Of a stretch of DNA of 64,000 nucleotides, positions 31,896 to 43,126 are shown piece after piece; the stretch's first letter is position 1, and every line of letters begins with the position of its first letter. The notes beneath the pieces were generated by a model, which saw only the letters and a program-made list of their open reading frames with translations, ran no database searches and was not told the DNA's origin. The stretch lies in NCBI GenBank assembly GCA_017311185.1, contig JAESUZ010000446.1:248001-312000 (forward strand), given 5' to 3'. Origin of the DNA: Proteles cristata cristata (lineage: Eukaryota; Chordata; Mammalia; Carnivora; Hyaenidae). The position numbers and the translations under genes were made by a program.

Positions 31896-34800
31896 AAATA
31901 AATAACAAATGGCCACTTCAACAATTTCAGGGCAATAGCATCAGCCCACTGTCAATATGTGTTAAGTTGTACTTCACCCTTGGTTATTTATTACCAAATC
32001 TCATTTCAAGCCTATGTCACACTTAACTGATTAGAGCTCAAAGCTTTTTATGAGGCAGTTCTTAGAAAATTAATCCTCTGTCCATCTTGCAAAAGGCTAA
32101 GAAAATGTAGTGTGTGGATTAAAATTCCTCAGAGTCCAGTTCAAACTTTCCTGTTGGTAGTTTCTAGACAAACGTCCAAACAAATATGTTTCACTTGTTA
32201 GACCCACGGGATGTTTGAGGATTCTTGATCATTTGCTTTCATAGCTATATTGCAAAGTGCCTTGAGATTGTACAGTACTTAAATAGTGGGATCTCCCTCT
32301 AGGTTGAGATCTTTAGACCCAAAAGACTAAGATAATTTTTCCATGAGAAAATATCTACAATTTTTTTCCAGAAGAAAATCGATTTTATATATTTAAATAA
32401 ATATATATGCCCTCTATTCTGAATACTTCTAACCTGCTCTCTGGGCTGGGTGGGGGAGGGGGCGGGACAGACTTCTTTCTCTTTCTCTCACTTCTATTGA
32501 AATAATAAAATTCAAATGTGATGTCATGTGCTGACATTTCTCTCCACCAGCTCCGCCCCTGACAAACTACTAATGGATGAGTTTTACTTCATTAATTTCA
32601 AAAAGTACGTGCTAACTTATGCTTAGCAATGGTGGCAATTTTTTGGGGTCAAATATGTTACATTGATTTTAATAGGTGAGAAAAAGCCTTTTCCTGCTGT
32701 TCATGAGGCTTACTCTCCTGAAGCACTTGAACTCTCAGATCTCAAGTGTACTGTAAATATTAACAAATCTCAGTGGCTGGGAACTAGGAAAATATTCCAG
32801 CAGTAAAATCCTTCTTTTTGTTGGAACGGAGGCAGGAAGGTTCAAGTCCCTTGTGTGTGTCTTTGGCAAACACTTAAGCTGCCTCTGCTTCAGAACTTGG
32901 GATTATGCGGGCGATTTCTCACTGAATTATTTCATCAACACGAAAAAGATTTTTATAAAACTCAGTTATATGTAAGGGGTAGAGTGATTCAAGTTCCTCT
33001 TATGAAAGAGTTTATTTATGGCTGCGATGAATGCCACCCCTTCTAAACAGCCAGGGTCTAAAAAATCCATGCTGGTCTGTTCTTTTTGAATAATAAACAC
33101 AGAAGAAATTTTTTAAAAAATTCCATTCTCAGAGGAGGGAAGACCCTATCTGGCCACTGTTCTTCATCAGCTTATCTTCCAGAAACAAAACCCACTGAGG
33201 AAAGCAGATTGCTCCTTTTGGAGAACCAGCCAGTACTTGGAGAAAACTCGGCTGTTATGGTGTCCGAGAGAATAGGGTGCGTTACAATCATCACTAACAT
33301 GGAAGGGAAGCTGTTTGGTTGCTGTGGAGTCACAACTAGAGCCGGACGGCTTTGGTGCTCAGGTGACTACAATTCCATGTGTAGGTGAAGGGTTTCACGT
33401 TCCCCTCTTGGCTCATCACCTAGGCTCTTTGCCAGTGCTCACGCGCAGGCTAGCCAGAGCCTGGGGACCTTGACACTTATCCAATACTGACATCTGATAG
33501 GAACATGTGGACATCAAAGGAACCCCCAGAAAACAGCTACAAAGCCATTAGGATCACCAGGAATCCTAGAGACCCCTCATATCAAACTCATGCATCTTTC
33601 GGTCAATATGGGAAATGGGATGGGGAACGGCTCCTTCTCTCCCCGCCCCCACATCGATGACCCTCCCATTCACTCGTAGCTGGATGGCCCTGAAAGACTC
33701 GTGTGGCCACGGAAAAGTGGGACAAATGCAGGAACCAGGGGACGATGCCTCAAGACCCCAGAACACCTCTCCAGCCTCTGCCACTGAAAGCGGTGCTCTA
33801 ATTCAGATTCTTAATACCCTGTGTACCAACTACCATATGCCCCTGCTGAGCAAGGAGCCTGGGACTGATGTGCAGAGAAGGCGCCAGAAGTAGGGAGGGG
33901 AGGGAGGCCGCAGAAGCCAAGGTAGGGACTGGCTACCAGAAGTCAGCGCAGCACATTGCAACAATGAACTTGGGGCTCTTAGGAACCTCTTTTCAGTTCG
34001 ATCCCTAAACCTAACCTTGCAAATACAGACAAAAACTGCAGAACTTAGCGCTCTTAAATACTAATGGTCAGGCGCTGAGAAATGTCACACTCCTGGAATC
34101 CTTCACGCTGGCATTTGGAAGAAAGTAAAATAGATTCCCTGACTCCCAGAGGCTTCCTGATCCGCTCCCCCCACCCCCCCCCCCCACCCCGGCTTAGGTC
34201 CAGATGCAGCCTGAGCTCTGTGTCACAAACTAAAGGAAAAGAAGGAAGAGGAAGACCTGACATGTGCCCTTAGGTGAGCTTTCTCGGGAGATAAGGGCTG
34301 AATTAAAATATCACTGTTGAACTCTGGTTATGAGCTGGATGGAAACTGCACGTCCCCAGAGCCCTAAGAAAGTATGAGAGGGAGGGGAAACACATTATAA
34401 GCTACACAGCAAAGCATACCACCAAAGGACACTGATTTTGTAATTGCCGAAAGGGACTCTGGTCGAGAATAGTTCTTCATGAACAGAAAAAGGCACAGAG
34501 TTTAGGGGGCTCCCTTATTTTCTTATTTCCCAAAGCAACACTTGATACCTTGGGTGGTGAAGCCATTAGGGGCTGGAATGCAGAGGAGGTGAAGTCTTCC
34601 AGAGTGAGAAGCTTCTCCCTGATTCTGTAGGCAAAGGTGAGTGTAACTGTTGGGTTGCCCTTAGCTAACCACAAGCTGACACTCCCCAGGAGGGAAAGTC
34701 ACAGTGGAATTCACAGTGCTGTTTTCCCTGAAATACAGTGCCATTCATGCAACACGTATACTTTGAAATCTGCCTGAGCTCTCATAGGGGTTGGGTGGGC

Positions 34801-35021
34801 TTTTTGTTGTTGTTACAAGCCAGAATCCTAAACAACAGTTTGAACATTGCTTTAGCTGTGGCTTACTTACAGTTTTATTATTGCTGGGATTTATTTTTTA
34901 TCTTCTTTAAAAGGTTACGGTAATTTTTCTCCCTTGGTTTCATATATTTTTTTTTTGTTTGTTTAGTGTGCCTTTAAGTGAGTCCACCCAAGTAATGTAT
35001 TATTCTTTACCTTTAAGACAC
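31896..35021. other. About 3 kb of unique sequence, no gene seen
   Basis: No secure repeat. A C-rich run lies at 34167-34189 and AT-rich patches at 32380-32410. Frames at 33086-33388 (+, 100) and 33615-33893 (+, 92 codons) have no recognisable motif and no clear splice boundaries. Confidence 0.45.
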
Positions 35022-35031
35022 TTTTCTTTGA

Positions 35032-35226
35032 GGGGTGCCTGGGTGGCTCAGTCAGTTAAGCGTCTGATTCTTGATTTTGGCTCAGGTCATGATCTCACTG
35101 TTCGTGGGTTTGAGCCTTGGGTCAGACTCTGTGCTTACAAAGAATAATAATAAAAAAAATAAATAAGCATTAAAAATGAAAAAAAGATGATAAAATATAT
35201 TTTAAAAAGTTTAAAAAATAAAGCAT
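35032..35226 (+). mobile_element. CAN SINE with large 3' internal deletion
   Basis: Head through 'gactctgtgct', then a jump to A-rich tail DNA; the CT-rich middle is missing. The duplication ttttctttga at 35022-35031 and 35227-35236 flanks the whole, so the loss happened within the inserted copy. Confidence 0.85.
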
Positions 35227-35502
35227 TTTTCTTTGAATGCTTTCAATGATTTTATCTCTGACATTCTTTTATCATCTTTATTCACGAATTTAGTCTTTTA
35301 CTTTTTACCTTTCTTGCTGTTACCTACTTTAATGAATTTTCAAGATGATTGTTTTTTCTGTAGATTCTGTAAAATCTTTTACCATTTCATTAAAAACTTT
35401 TTATCTTTTATCCTTTATATTTTCTTTGTATTAAAATCGTTTTTGAGTTCTTGGTATATCTACATTTAATGGTTACCTATTGCCTCATTCTTTTGCTTGC
35501 AG

Positions 35503-35598
35503 GGTATTTCACAATATTTTAAGATCACCTCTTATTCCCTGATCATTCTCGGCTTAGTCTTTCTTCCTTTTATCATTGGCATTATCATAGTCATCAGG
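35503..35598 (+). other. Exon-like segment encoding a possible membrane helix
   Basis: Preceded by a good acceptor (cattcttttgcttgcag, AG at 35501-35502) and followed by a donor (CAGG|GTGAGA at 35599). The 96 bp are open in phase 0-0 and read as a basic/polar start, a stretch of about 22 hydrophobic residues (LIILGLVFLPFIIGIIIVI) and a terminal Arg. Many third positions are C (ATC, GTC, GGC, ACC), unusual in T-rich surroundings. Nearby T-rich DNA also gives hydrophobic frames (35233-35469), so composition may explain it. No gene recognised. Confidence 0.25.
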
Positions 35599-36029
35599 GT
35601 GAGAAAATCACACCATAAAGAGGGGAGATGGAGTTCTTACCTTGCAGCAAATTGCCTTTTAGCATCTTTGAATGTTTCCCATCACCTCCAGCTCTTACTT
35701 TCTAGAATGTATTCAGGCTCAGAGGATTGGGGCCAAGATGATACGGATTCTACTTGTGCAGATATCTAAACCCCTAGTTTGGGATTCCTTCCTCCTATCA
35801 CTTAGTACATAGTCTCTTACACATACCAGGTTCCAAAATGTATGGCTCATTTATTTATTCCACTAATAGTTTTTGAGAACATCCTTTTATATGTCAGATA
35901 CGATGTTGGATTCTAATAGTTCAACAAAGAATCACTGGGAATGTGGCATCTGCCCTAAGAGAGTTTATAATCTATTGGGCAAATCTAAAAGGAAACAAAT
36001 AATGGCAATACATTCTAGGTGCTGTGGTT

Positions 36030-36180
36030 GCTAACACACACTGACTGGTTACTAAATGCTACACATGGTACTAAGCACTTTGCATGGATGATCTCATGTG
36101 TTCTCTAAGAAAATGTAGAAGGAAACAAAATCCAAAATTGTAGGATGAGGAAAAGCTTTCTAACTTATCTAAGTTAGGAA
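36030..36180 (-). mobile_element. MIR-like fragment inside the L2 region
   Basis: 'actaagcactttgcatggat' and 'gatctcatgtgttctctaag' fit a reversed MIR. Confidence 0.5.
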
Positions 36181-36249
36181 CTGAAGATGTACAGGAATTC
36201 GCCAAAGGAAGGAGGAGTTTGAGGTTGAGCAAAAAGTTCTATGAGGGTA

Positions 36250-36295
36250 GGGGCACCTGGGCGGCTCAGTCAGTTGAGTATAGGACTTTGGCTCC
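36250..36295 (+). mobile_element. CAN SINE head scrap (46 bp)
   Basis: Only the tRNA-like head remains: 'ggggcacctgggcggctcag', then 'tcagttgagtataggacttt' and 'ggctc'. L2-like DNA resumes at once, so the rest was deleted. Confidence 0.85.
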
Positions 36296-37480
36296 ATGAG
36301 GGCAGCAGGATGCATGGGACACAATGTCGCCGAGGAGCACAAAGGGGCTTGGACTTGTAGGAATGTGACGTGTGTGCTGCTGGATAGACGCATCTTGAGG
36401 GGACAGGGGAGTGTCGATCAACCAGCACCCTCTGATTCATGTTACAAAGTCTGGGTTTCATTCTGAGTGTGTTGGGTAGCCACTGAAGAATTTAAAACCG
36501 GGAGTGACATGCCCAGATCTGGGTTCTAGAAGGGTTCTTCCAGCTGTACCATGGAGAACTTTCTCTAGTAACAGACCAGGTAGGAGGTTCTGGCAGTAAT
36601 GTAGAGGAGGAACGGTGGCGGCCTATACACAGAGGAGGGGGAGTGAGGTGGGAAAGGATGATGGAATAAAGAGATGCAGAGGGTGCAACTAGCAAAATGT
36701 GGGTTGGGGTGAGGAGTCAAGAAGAAATATCTAGACTTCTACTTGTGCGAGAAGAGGTGAAGCCAGTGCCAGGTACAGAAAAGAGTGGGAGGGAAATATC
36801 TGCCGCAAGAGAAAGGGGAGGGCGATGTCGTTCAGTTTGGGGCATTCGGTATTGAATGCATCCATCAAGTAGCGGCAGCAGAAGATTGGTAGCACTTTCG
36901 ATAGGTAACTTTTGGGTAGTGGTCGGCATGGAGATGGCTCATAAGATGAATGAGGGATGAGGGGGCCATGAGACTAGAGAACTGAGGATCTTCAGCCTTC
37001 CCAGGGACGGAAAGGAGAGAGGATTGCAAAGGAGAGAAGAAAAGAAGAATAAGAAAGGGGAATGGAAGAGAAATGTTGCTCCAAGAATGCAGGAGTGCTC
37101 AGTGCATAGTCTGCTGCAGAGAAGTCAAGTAAGAGAGAAGTAGAATTTAGTCCGAATCAGCAATAGGGAATGTGAGTTTCCCAGGAGTCAGCAGAGGCAG
37201 AGCCAGATGTCTGCAGCAAAGCATGTGGAGTGAGGAACCAGAGTAGCGGGCAGAGAGGACAATTTGGCACTGAGTAGGAGGAAAGAGAGAAAAAAGTAGC
37301 TAGAACAAGGAAGGGATTTCAGTGTGTTTGCTGCAGCGACAATGGGTCCAGTGAGGATGGAGTGAAGGAAAACACAGATGAGAGGAAAGAATCAAGAGAG
37401 TGAGATGCCCAAGAATGCAGATGAAATGGATCCCGGAGCACCAATGGAGGAGGGACATTATTAGCCAGGAGAATGTGGCA

Positions 37481-38176
37481 TCTTTTTTTTTTCCATTGTA
37501 AAAAAGGGGGAAAACCTCTATGAGCACAGACTCAGGTTCTCATCAGGAAAACTTCCATTCTTCTCAGCGAAGGAGGAAGCAAAGCAACAGGCTGAGAGCA
37601 TCATGCTGGGGGGCAGGGAGAAGGTTGGGAAAGTGCTATGGAAAGCAAGGAGTGTTGACCAAGGAAAGCCTGAGAGCCAGGCTGATGTTGGAAATTGTAG
37701 AATTAGAGCATCATGAATTTGCATCGTTGCACAATTCTGTTCAGTAGAACTCATCGACCTCTGTACACAAACTGGGAGAAGTAGACAGGGGCCAGGGGCC
37801 CTGGCTTTAGGAAAGAAAGCACATCATCTCACATGGCACCAGCCATGCTCGTCCAGGGGAAAGCTTTGGGGGAGGCAAGAGCAGCTGCTTTCATCTTTGT
37901 CAACTTCAAATGGAATGATCCCCGGTCTGAATAATCGATACTATTTCCACCTGACTGACCTAGTTCTTTAAGAAGCCGATGCGATAAATCTCAAAGTTCA
38001 CATGCTTCCTAACAAATGTGAATGTGATTACATCACTTTCCCCAAGGAAATATCTTCCCCAAGCAGCTGACTGAAGAACAAACTTGGGGAAGACGACCCC
38101 CAGAAGGATAAAAAAGAATATTAAATTAGGAGCCAAGAGATCAGGGTTCACTGACAGCAATTTGTTGTGTGACCTG
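37481..38176. other. Unique sequence, no gene seen
   Basis: No repeat recognised. Overlapping 75-78 codon frames at 37518-37754 lie on opposite strands. Confidence 0.45.
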
Positions 38177-38190
38177 TGATCGAGTCTTTT

Positions 38191-38652
38191 GTTTTTATAT
38201 AGTTTATTGTCAAGTTGGTTTCCATGTAACACCCAGTGCTCATCCCAGCAAGTGCCCTCCCCCATGCCCACCACCCCCCAGCCCTCAGTTTGTTCTCAGC
38301 ATTCAAGAGTCTCCCATGGTTTGCCTCCCTCCCTCTCCCCTACTATTTTTCCCCTTCTTCTCCAGCTTCGTCCTCCATTAACTTCCTCCTAATCCACCTA
38401 TATGTGCAAACATGGTATTTGTCCTTCTCTGCCTGACTTATTTCACTCAGCATAACACCCTCTAGTTCCATCCATGTTGCTACAAATGGCCAGATTTCAT
38501 TCTTTCTCATTGCCATGTAGTATTCCATGGTATAAATATACCACATCTTCTTGATCCATTCATCTGTTGATGGACACTAAGGTTCTTTCCATGGTTTGGC
38601 TATTGTTGACAGTGCTGCTATGAACATTGGGGTACATGTGCCCCTAGGCACC
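38191..38652 (-). mobile_element. Carnivore L1, 5'-truncated 3' end
   Basis: Reversed. Its 3' UTR ('atagtttattgtcaagttgg', 'tgctcatcccagcaagtgcc') and ORF2 C-terminus are the same family as the L1 at 63117-64000. The ORF2 tail is open from 38546 to 38343 with YTMEYYMAMRKNEIWPF and WMELEGVMLSEISQAEKDK. A 14-bp duplication (tgatcgagtct[t/c]tt) at 38177-38190 and 38653-38666 bounds it, so this is a complete, short, fairly young insertion of about 460 bp. Confidence 0.93.
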
Positions 38653-38876
38653 TGATCGAGTCTCTTAATGTCTAGAAGATTCAGCGTTTCCTCTGTAAAC
38701 CATGAAAGACCCACCTGACACACAGGGCTTTATAGTAAGTGGCCCATGTATGCTGGCACTTGGCCCAGAGCAGGCTCAACAAATGTCAGTTTCCTTTCTG
38801 TTTCCTCTTCTTCCCTCCAGCCTGGAGTTTGTGTGATCCTATGACTTACCAGGAATGCTACAGAAAGCTAAATGCC

Positions 38877-39087
38877 GGGGCGCCTGGGTGGCACAGTCAG
38901 TTAGGTGTCCAACTTTGGCTCAGGTCATGATCTTGCAGTCCGTGGGTTCGAGCCCTACATCAGGCTCTCTGCTGACAGCTCAGAGCCTGGAGTCTGTTTC
39001 ATATTCTGTGTCTCTCTCTTTCTCTGCCCCTCCCCAGCTCATGCTGTCTTTATCTCAAAAATAAACAAACATTAAAAAAAAAAGAAA
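38877..39087 (+). mobile_element. CAN SINE, full length, young-looking
   Basis: A perfect 14-bp duplication (gaaagctaaatgcc) at 38863-38876 and 39088-39101. Confidence 0.95.
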
Positions 39088-39225
39088 GAAAGCTAAATGC
39101 CCTAAGTCTGTAATTTTCAAATAGGGAAGAAAGAGATTGCCTGTGTCCTAAATTCCCTGATAGAAAGCTTCATGAAATAATTACTCTTGCTACATGAAAT
39201 AGGTTCTAGCATTTTCTATTTTATT

Positions 39226-39390
39226 TTTATTTTTGTAATGTTTATTTATTTTTGAGAGACAGAGCATGAGCAGGGGAAGGGCAGAGAGAGAAGGAGACAG
39301 AATCTGAAGCAGGGTCCAGGAACCTGAACCGTGAGATCATAATCTGAGCTGAAACTGGATGCTCAACCAACTGAGCCCCGCAGGTGCCCC
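39226..39390 (-). mobile_element. CAN SINE with internal deletion
   Basis: Reversed copy that jumps from 'gcagggtccaggaacctgaa' to 'ccgtgagatcataatctgag'. About 40 bp containing the B box and linker are missing. Confidence 0.88.
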
Positions 39391-39589
39391 TGCTCTTTGT
39401 ACTTTGAACTAAAGGGTGGCAGTGGGTGCCACAGACACACGTTGAGGGGAAGCCTCTGGGCTCACCCTGCTGTCTTGTACTCACCTGCTCCACTCAAACC
39501 AGACTCTTCCTTTGCTAGGATGTCAGGTTCACCAGCTGCCAAGCCAGTCTACAAATGCCCTCCCCAGCTTCTGGAACATCGTCACCTGC

Positions 39590-39690
39590 ATCACTCCCCC
39601 TATCTTCTCAGACACCCCAAATCTAAGTGCTCCCATAGCACCATGTGCATCCTCAGGACAGCACTTGCGTATTCACTGTATGCTTATTTA
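39590..39690 (+). mobile_element. L2 fragment, plus orientation
   Basis: 'caccccaaatctaagtgctc', 'ccatagcaccatgtgcatcc' and 'cagcacttgcgtattcactg' resemble the L2 3' UTR. Confidence 0.5.
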
Positions 39691-39835
39691 TCACAGGCCT
39701 ACTATGATGTGTGCCAGGCCCTGCTATAGCAGCTGGGGATACAGCTATGGAGGAAACACTAGCCCTCACAGGGTTTACATTCCAGAGGAGGAAACAGACA
39801 GGAAATAAACAAATATATAATACAGTTGCACCCCA
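39691..39835 (-). mobile_element. L2 3'-end fragment, minus orientation
   Basis: 'cctactatgatgtgtgccag', 'gctggggatacagctatgga' and 'agggtttacattccagagg' are typical. It directly follows an opposite-facing L2 piece. Confidence 0.7.
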
Positions 39836-40149
39836 TAATAGTATCAACTGACACATAACCATATACATACATGATGAAATTATCACACGACCCTATAATT
39901 TCTTCACTTGTCTGTATCTCCCCTATGAGTTAGACAGTGCAATGTGCAGCTCTGAGGCTCACAGCCAAAGCTTGATGAATTAAAGCATAGCCATCAGCCT
40001 TTTGGCCCTCTCCATTGTCCCAAGAATTTGTCGTGTTTTGATCACACACAGGAGATCATTTAACCTTTCATCTGTAAAAGGTCTATTCCACACATTTAGA
40101 GTTATTAGCACTAACACCATGCTTACTTTACTCTTTATAACCATTTATT

Positions 40150-40367
40150 TCTTTAAAAATATTTTTAATGTTTACTTATGTTTGAGAGAGAGAGAGAGAG
40201 CACGAGCAGGGGAGGGTCAGAGAAAGAGGGAGACACAGAATCTGAAGCAGGCTCCAGGCTCCAAGCTGTCAGCACAGAGACCGACGTGGGGCTCGAACCC
40301 ACGAACCACGAGGTCATGATCTGAGCCGAAGTTGGATGCTTAACCGACTGAACCACCCAGAAATAAA
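40150..40367 (-). mobile_element. CAN SINE, full length
   Basis: Reversed copy with a 13-bp duplication (a[t/c]aaccatttatt) at 40137-40149 and 40368-40380. Confidence 0.95.
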
Positions 40368-40644
40368 ACAACCATTTATTCCTAAATAATGAGGTCCTTC
40401 AGGTAGGCAGGGCCAATCCTTCCTAGAGGGACCCTTTATCTTCCAAGAACCCTCCCGCCCTGGTTTCCCTGGTCCATCAGGGAATGCTTGAAGAGTGGTT
40501 GCTCCAATGATTCTGCACTCGAAAAAGGTATATAAGCAAAGAGAGGAAAGACCAATGAATTCAGGAGCAGCGTCAGCCCATAGAACCTTGAGTCTAGCAT
40601 CAAACGATTTAATAAAAAGTTCATTGGTTACCACCTCACAACAC

Positions 40645-41350
40645 ATGAGGATGACCACTATCGAGACAGACAAACAAAGCCCGGAAAATATCAGGTGTCA
40701 TTGAGGATGCAGAGAAACTGAAACCTTCATGCACTCGTGGGAATGTGAAATGATGCAGCCACTATGGAAAACAGGTTGAGGTTTCCTCAAAGTATGAAAT
40801 ATGGAATTACCATTTCATCCAGTTGAAAGAATTGAAAGCAGAGACTTAGAGAGATATTTATACACCTATGTTCAAAGCATCATTATATACAAACCAAAAC
40901 GTGGAGGCAACCCAAGTGTCTGTGAATAGATGAAGAGATAAACAGAACAGGATATATGAACACAATGGAATATTATTCAGCCTTTAAAAGGAAGGGAGTT
41001 CTGACAAATGCTACAACATGGATGAATCTGAAGAACATTATGGTAAGTGAAATAAGCAAGAGACACAAAGACAAATACCGTGTTTCATTTATATGAGGTG
41101 CCCAGAGTAGTCAAATTCACAGAGACGAAACATAGAATGGAGGTTGCCAGGGGCTGGGAGGGAGGGCCAACAGGGAGCGTTTCATGGGGACAGAGTTTCA
41201 GTTTTGCAGGATGAAAGGGCTCTGCTGACGGAGGGTGGTGACGAGTGCACAACAGTGTGAGGGTACTTAGTGCCACTGAAATGTACATTTCAAAATGATT
41301 AAGGTGATCAATTTTATGGTATACAAACAATTTGGTCACAACTGAAAAAA
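40645..41350 (+). mobile_element. Old L1 (L1M), ORF2 end and 3' UTR
   Basis: 'gatgcagccactatggaaaa', 'caacccaagtgtctgtgaat', 'acacaatggaatattattca', 'tatgaggtgcccagagtagt', 'tcaattttatggtatacaaa' run in order over 0.7 kb. Stop codons break ORF2. Confidence 0.88.
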
Positions 41351-41355
41351 AACTT

Positions 41356-41541
41356 GTGGTGCTCAGTTGGTTAAGCCTCTGACTCTTGATTTGGGCTCAA
41401 GTCGTGATCTCATGGTTGGTGAGTTCGAGCCCGGTGTGGGGCTCCTACGTGGGATTCTCTGTATCTCTCTCTCTCTTTGCCTCTCCCCTGATCACACTCT
41501 TTCTCTCAAAATAAATAAATAAACAGTAAAAAAAAAAAACA
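41356..41541 (+). mobile_element. CAN SINE, head-shortened
   Basis: Starts within the head ('ggtgctcagttggttaagcc') right at the A-rich tail of the preceding L1M. Ends in an A12 run. Confidence 0.9.
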
Positions 41542-41559
41542 CCTTTAACTGGTAGGTTG

Positions 41560-41720
41560 TCCAGCTCTGTGTCCGAGGCAGACACACCAGCTGTTAAGAC
41601 CTTGACAAGTGACACAACGTCCTTGAGACTCAGTTTCTTCACCTGTGAAATCAAAGTGGTGATGATAATAAAATGCAATTTATAAAAGCTTTGCAAAGAT
41701 TAAATGAAATAGGAATGCTT
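41560..41720 (+). mobile_element. MIR SINE, plus orientation
   Basis: 'gacaagtgacacaacgtcct', 'tgagactcagtttcttcacc' and 'gaaatcaaagtggtgatgat' match MIR. Confidence 0.7.
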
Positions 41721-41854
41721 CTCAACTAAAAAATTATGGGTTTCATATCTGGCACAAAAATGATAAGTAATAATGCATCAATAAAACCATATTTCATTGC
41801 TTTTGTTGGCTCTGATTATTCTTCTTATTAATTATCAACAATCTTTTTAATTTT

Positions 41855-41976
41855 TTATAAATTTTTTAATGTTTGTTTATTTTTGACAGAGACAGAGCGT
41901 GAGCTGGTGAGGGGCAGAGAGAGAGGGAGACACAGGATCTGAAGCAGGCTTCAGGCTCCGAGCTGTCAGCACAGCA
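41855..41976 (-). mobile_element. CAN SINE, head missing
   Basis: Reversed tail, CT-rich part and linker are present up to 'gctgtcagcacag'. The tRNA-like head is gone and replaced by unrelated DNA. Confidence 0.88.
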
Positions 41977-43088
41977 AAACTAGATGCTGCCTGAAAATGA
42001 GACACTGGAAGTTTTACTATAATGGAAAGAAACAGAAGCAGCCAAGTGCTATGTATGTCACCATGTCACTCTCTCTACTTTCAATTACACATTGGATTTG
42101 GGGCAACAAAATTATATAAATATGAAATCACATGATAGGTCTGTGTCCTCCGGGACTTTTCATGACACATTCTTAAAAAAATTTTTAAACAATTTAGGAA
42201 AATTACTTCAAACAAAGAGAGAAAAGGCTGAAGACAATAAAAAGGAAGCCACTTGAAAGGAAGTATACGCTTATGAACAGTCTTGTGCGACTACTCTATC
42301 AGCAGTATTTTCGGGGGCAAATAACATAATCTGTAAATCAAAAATATGAACTGCATTAAAAACAGGAAGTACTGACTCCAATTCTATTTTAAAGGAAGGC
42401 AAATGTCCTATCATTAAACCCTGCATTATGAGGGGATTTGAGGACTTTACTCCTGGATGCCAGTTACAGATTTGCACGGTAAGCTCACACTCTCCAAAGA
42501 AAATCCTGGACCCAATCCACAGAGAATTTTAGATAGAACATCAGGTTCATTATACAGAAGCATTTTGTCTTTCCTCCAGAAGAGAGAGAATATATTACAA
42601 TCGAATGAGGGACCTTTATAGAAATGACCAAAGACAAATGGGCTATTCAGGGGAGCCCCCAGGACCGGCTCTGAACAAGGGAAATGGAGTCTTAGAGTTG
42701 AAAGGGATCTTTGAAATGATAAGAAGGACGAAGGTGTAAATAATTGTACAACGTCCCTGTGTACCTAAAGAGAAATGCCAACAGCAGAAGAAATGAAAGT
42801 TCTAGTAGCCACATCAGGTTATTTAAAGCAGACTCAAGGGGGTTTCTATCCCAGGGAGGTGGACCCAGTGGAAGGGCCCACCCCAGGGCTACTTGCCATT
42901 CGGAGCCACCATGGCACAAGACGGTAGCGGAAGTGAGCAGGACAAATTGAAGGGTGGCAACGAGAAGTCCTCCCTGGAACTTTACAGTTTAACAATTTAC
43001 AAGAAAATCACAAGAGGGTGAAACAAAGGCCCGGTGATCCTACGCAGGTTACTCTTGAAACCAGAGATAAAAGTTTATGAGAGCAAGA
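41977..43088. other. Unique sequence, no gene seen
   Basis: No repeat or coding signal recognised. Confidence 0.5.

Positions 43089-43089
<1 letters not shown>

Positions 43090-43124
<35 letters not shown>
43090..43124. repeat. AC dinucleotide microsatellite
   Basis: About 17 uninterrupted AC units. Confidence 0.97.

Positions 43125-43126
<2 letters not shown>

Larger units (their letters stand above)
35850..37480 (-). mobile_element. Long L2 LINE, minus orientation, with later insertions
   Basis: Starts like a reversed L2 3' end ('agtttttgagaacatccttt', 'gagagtttataatctattgg'). It continues after a MIR and a SINE scrap into internal L2 DNA: 'gggagtgacatgcccagatc', 'agaagtcaagtaagagagaa', and the purine-rich stretch to about 37480. 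About 1.4 kb of L2 in one run is long for so old a family. No ORF2 frame survives. Confidence 0.55.

Noticed and set aside
35233..35469. 78-codon hydrophobic ORF as a membrane protein
   Set aside because: The DNA is T-rich, which by itself gives Phe, Leu and Ile codons; no start context or splice structure.
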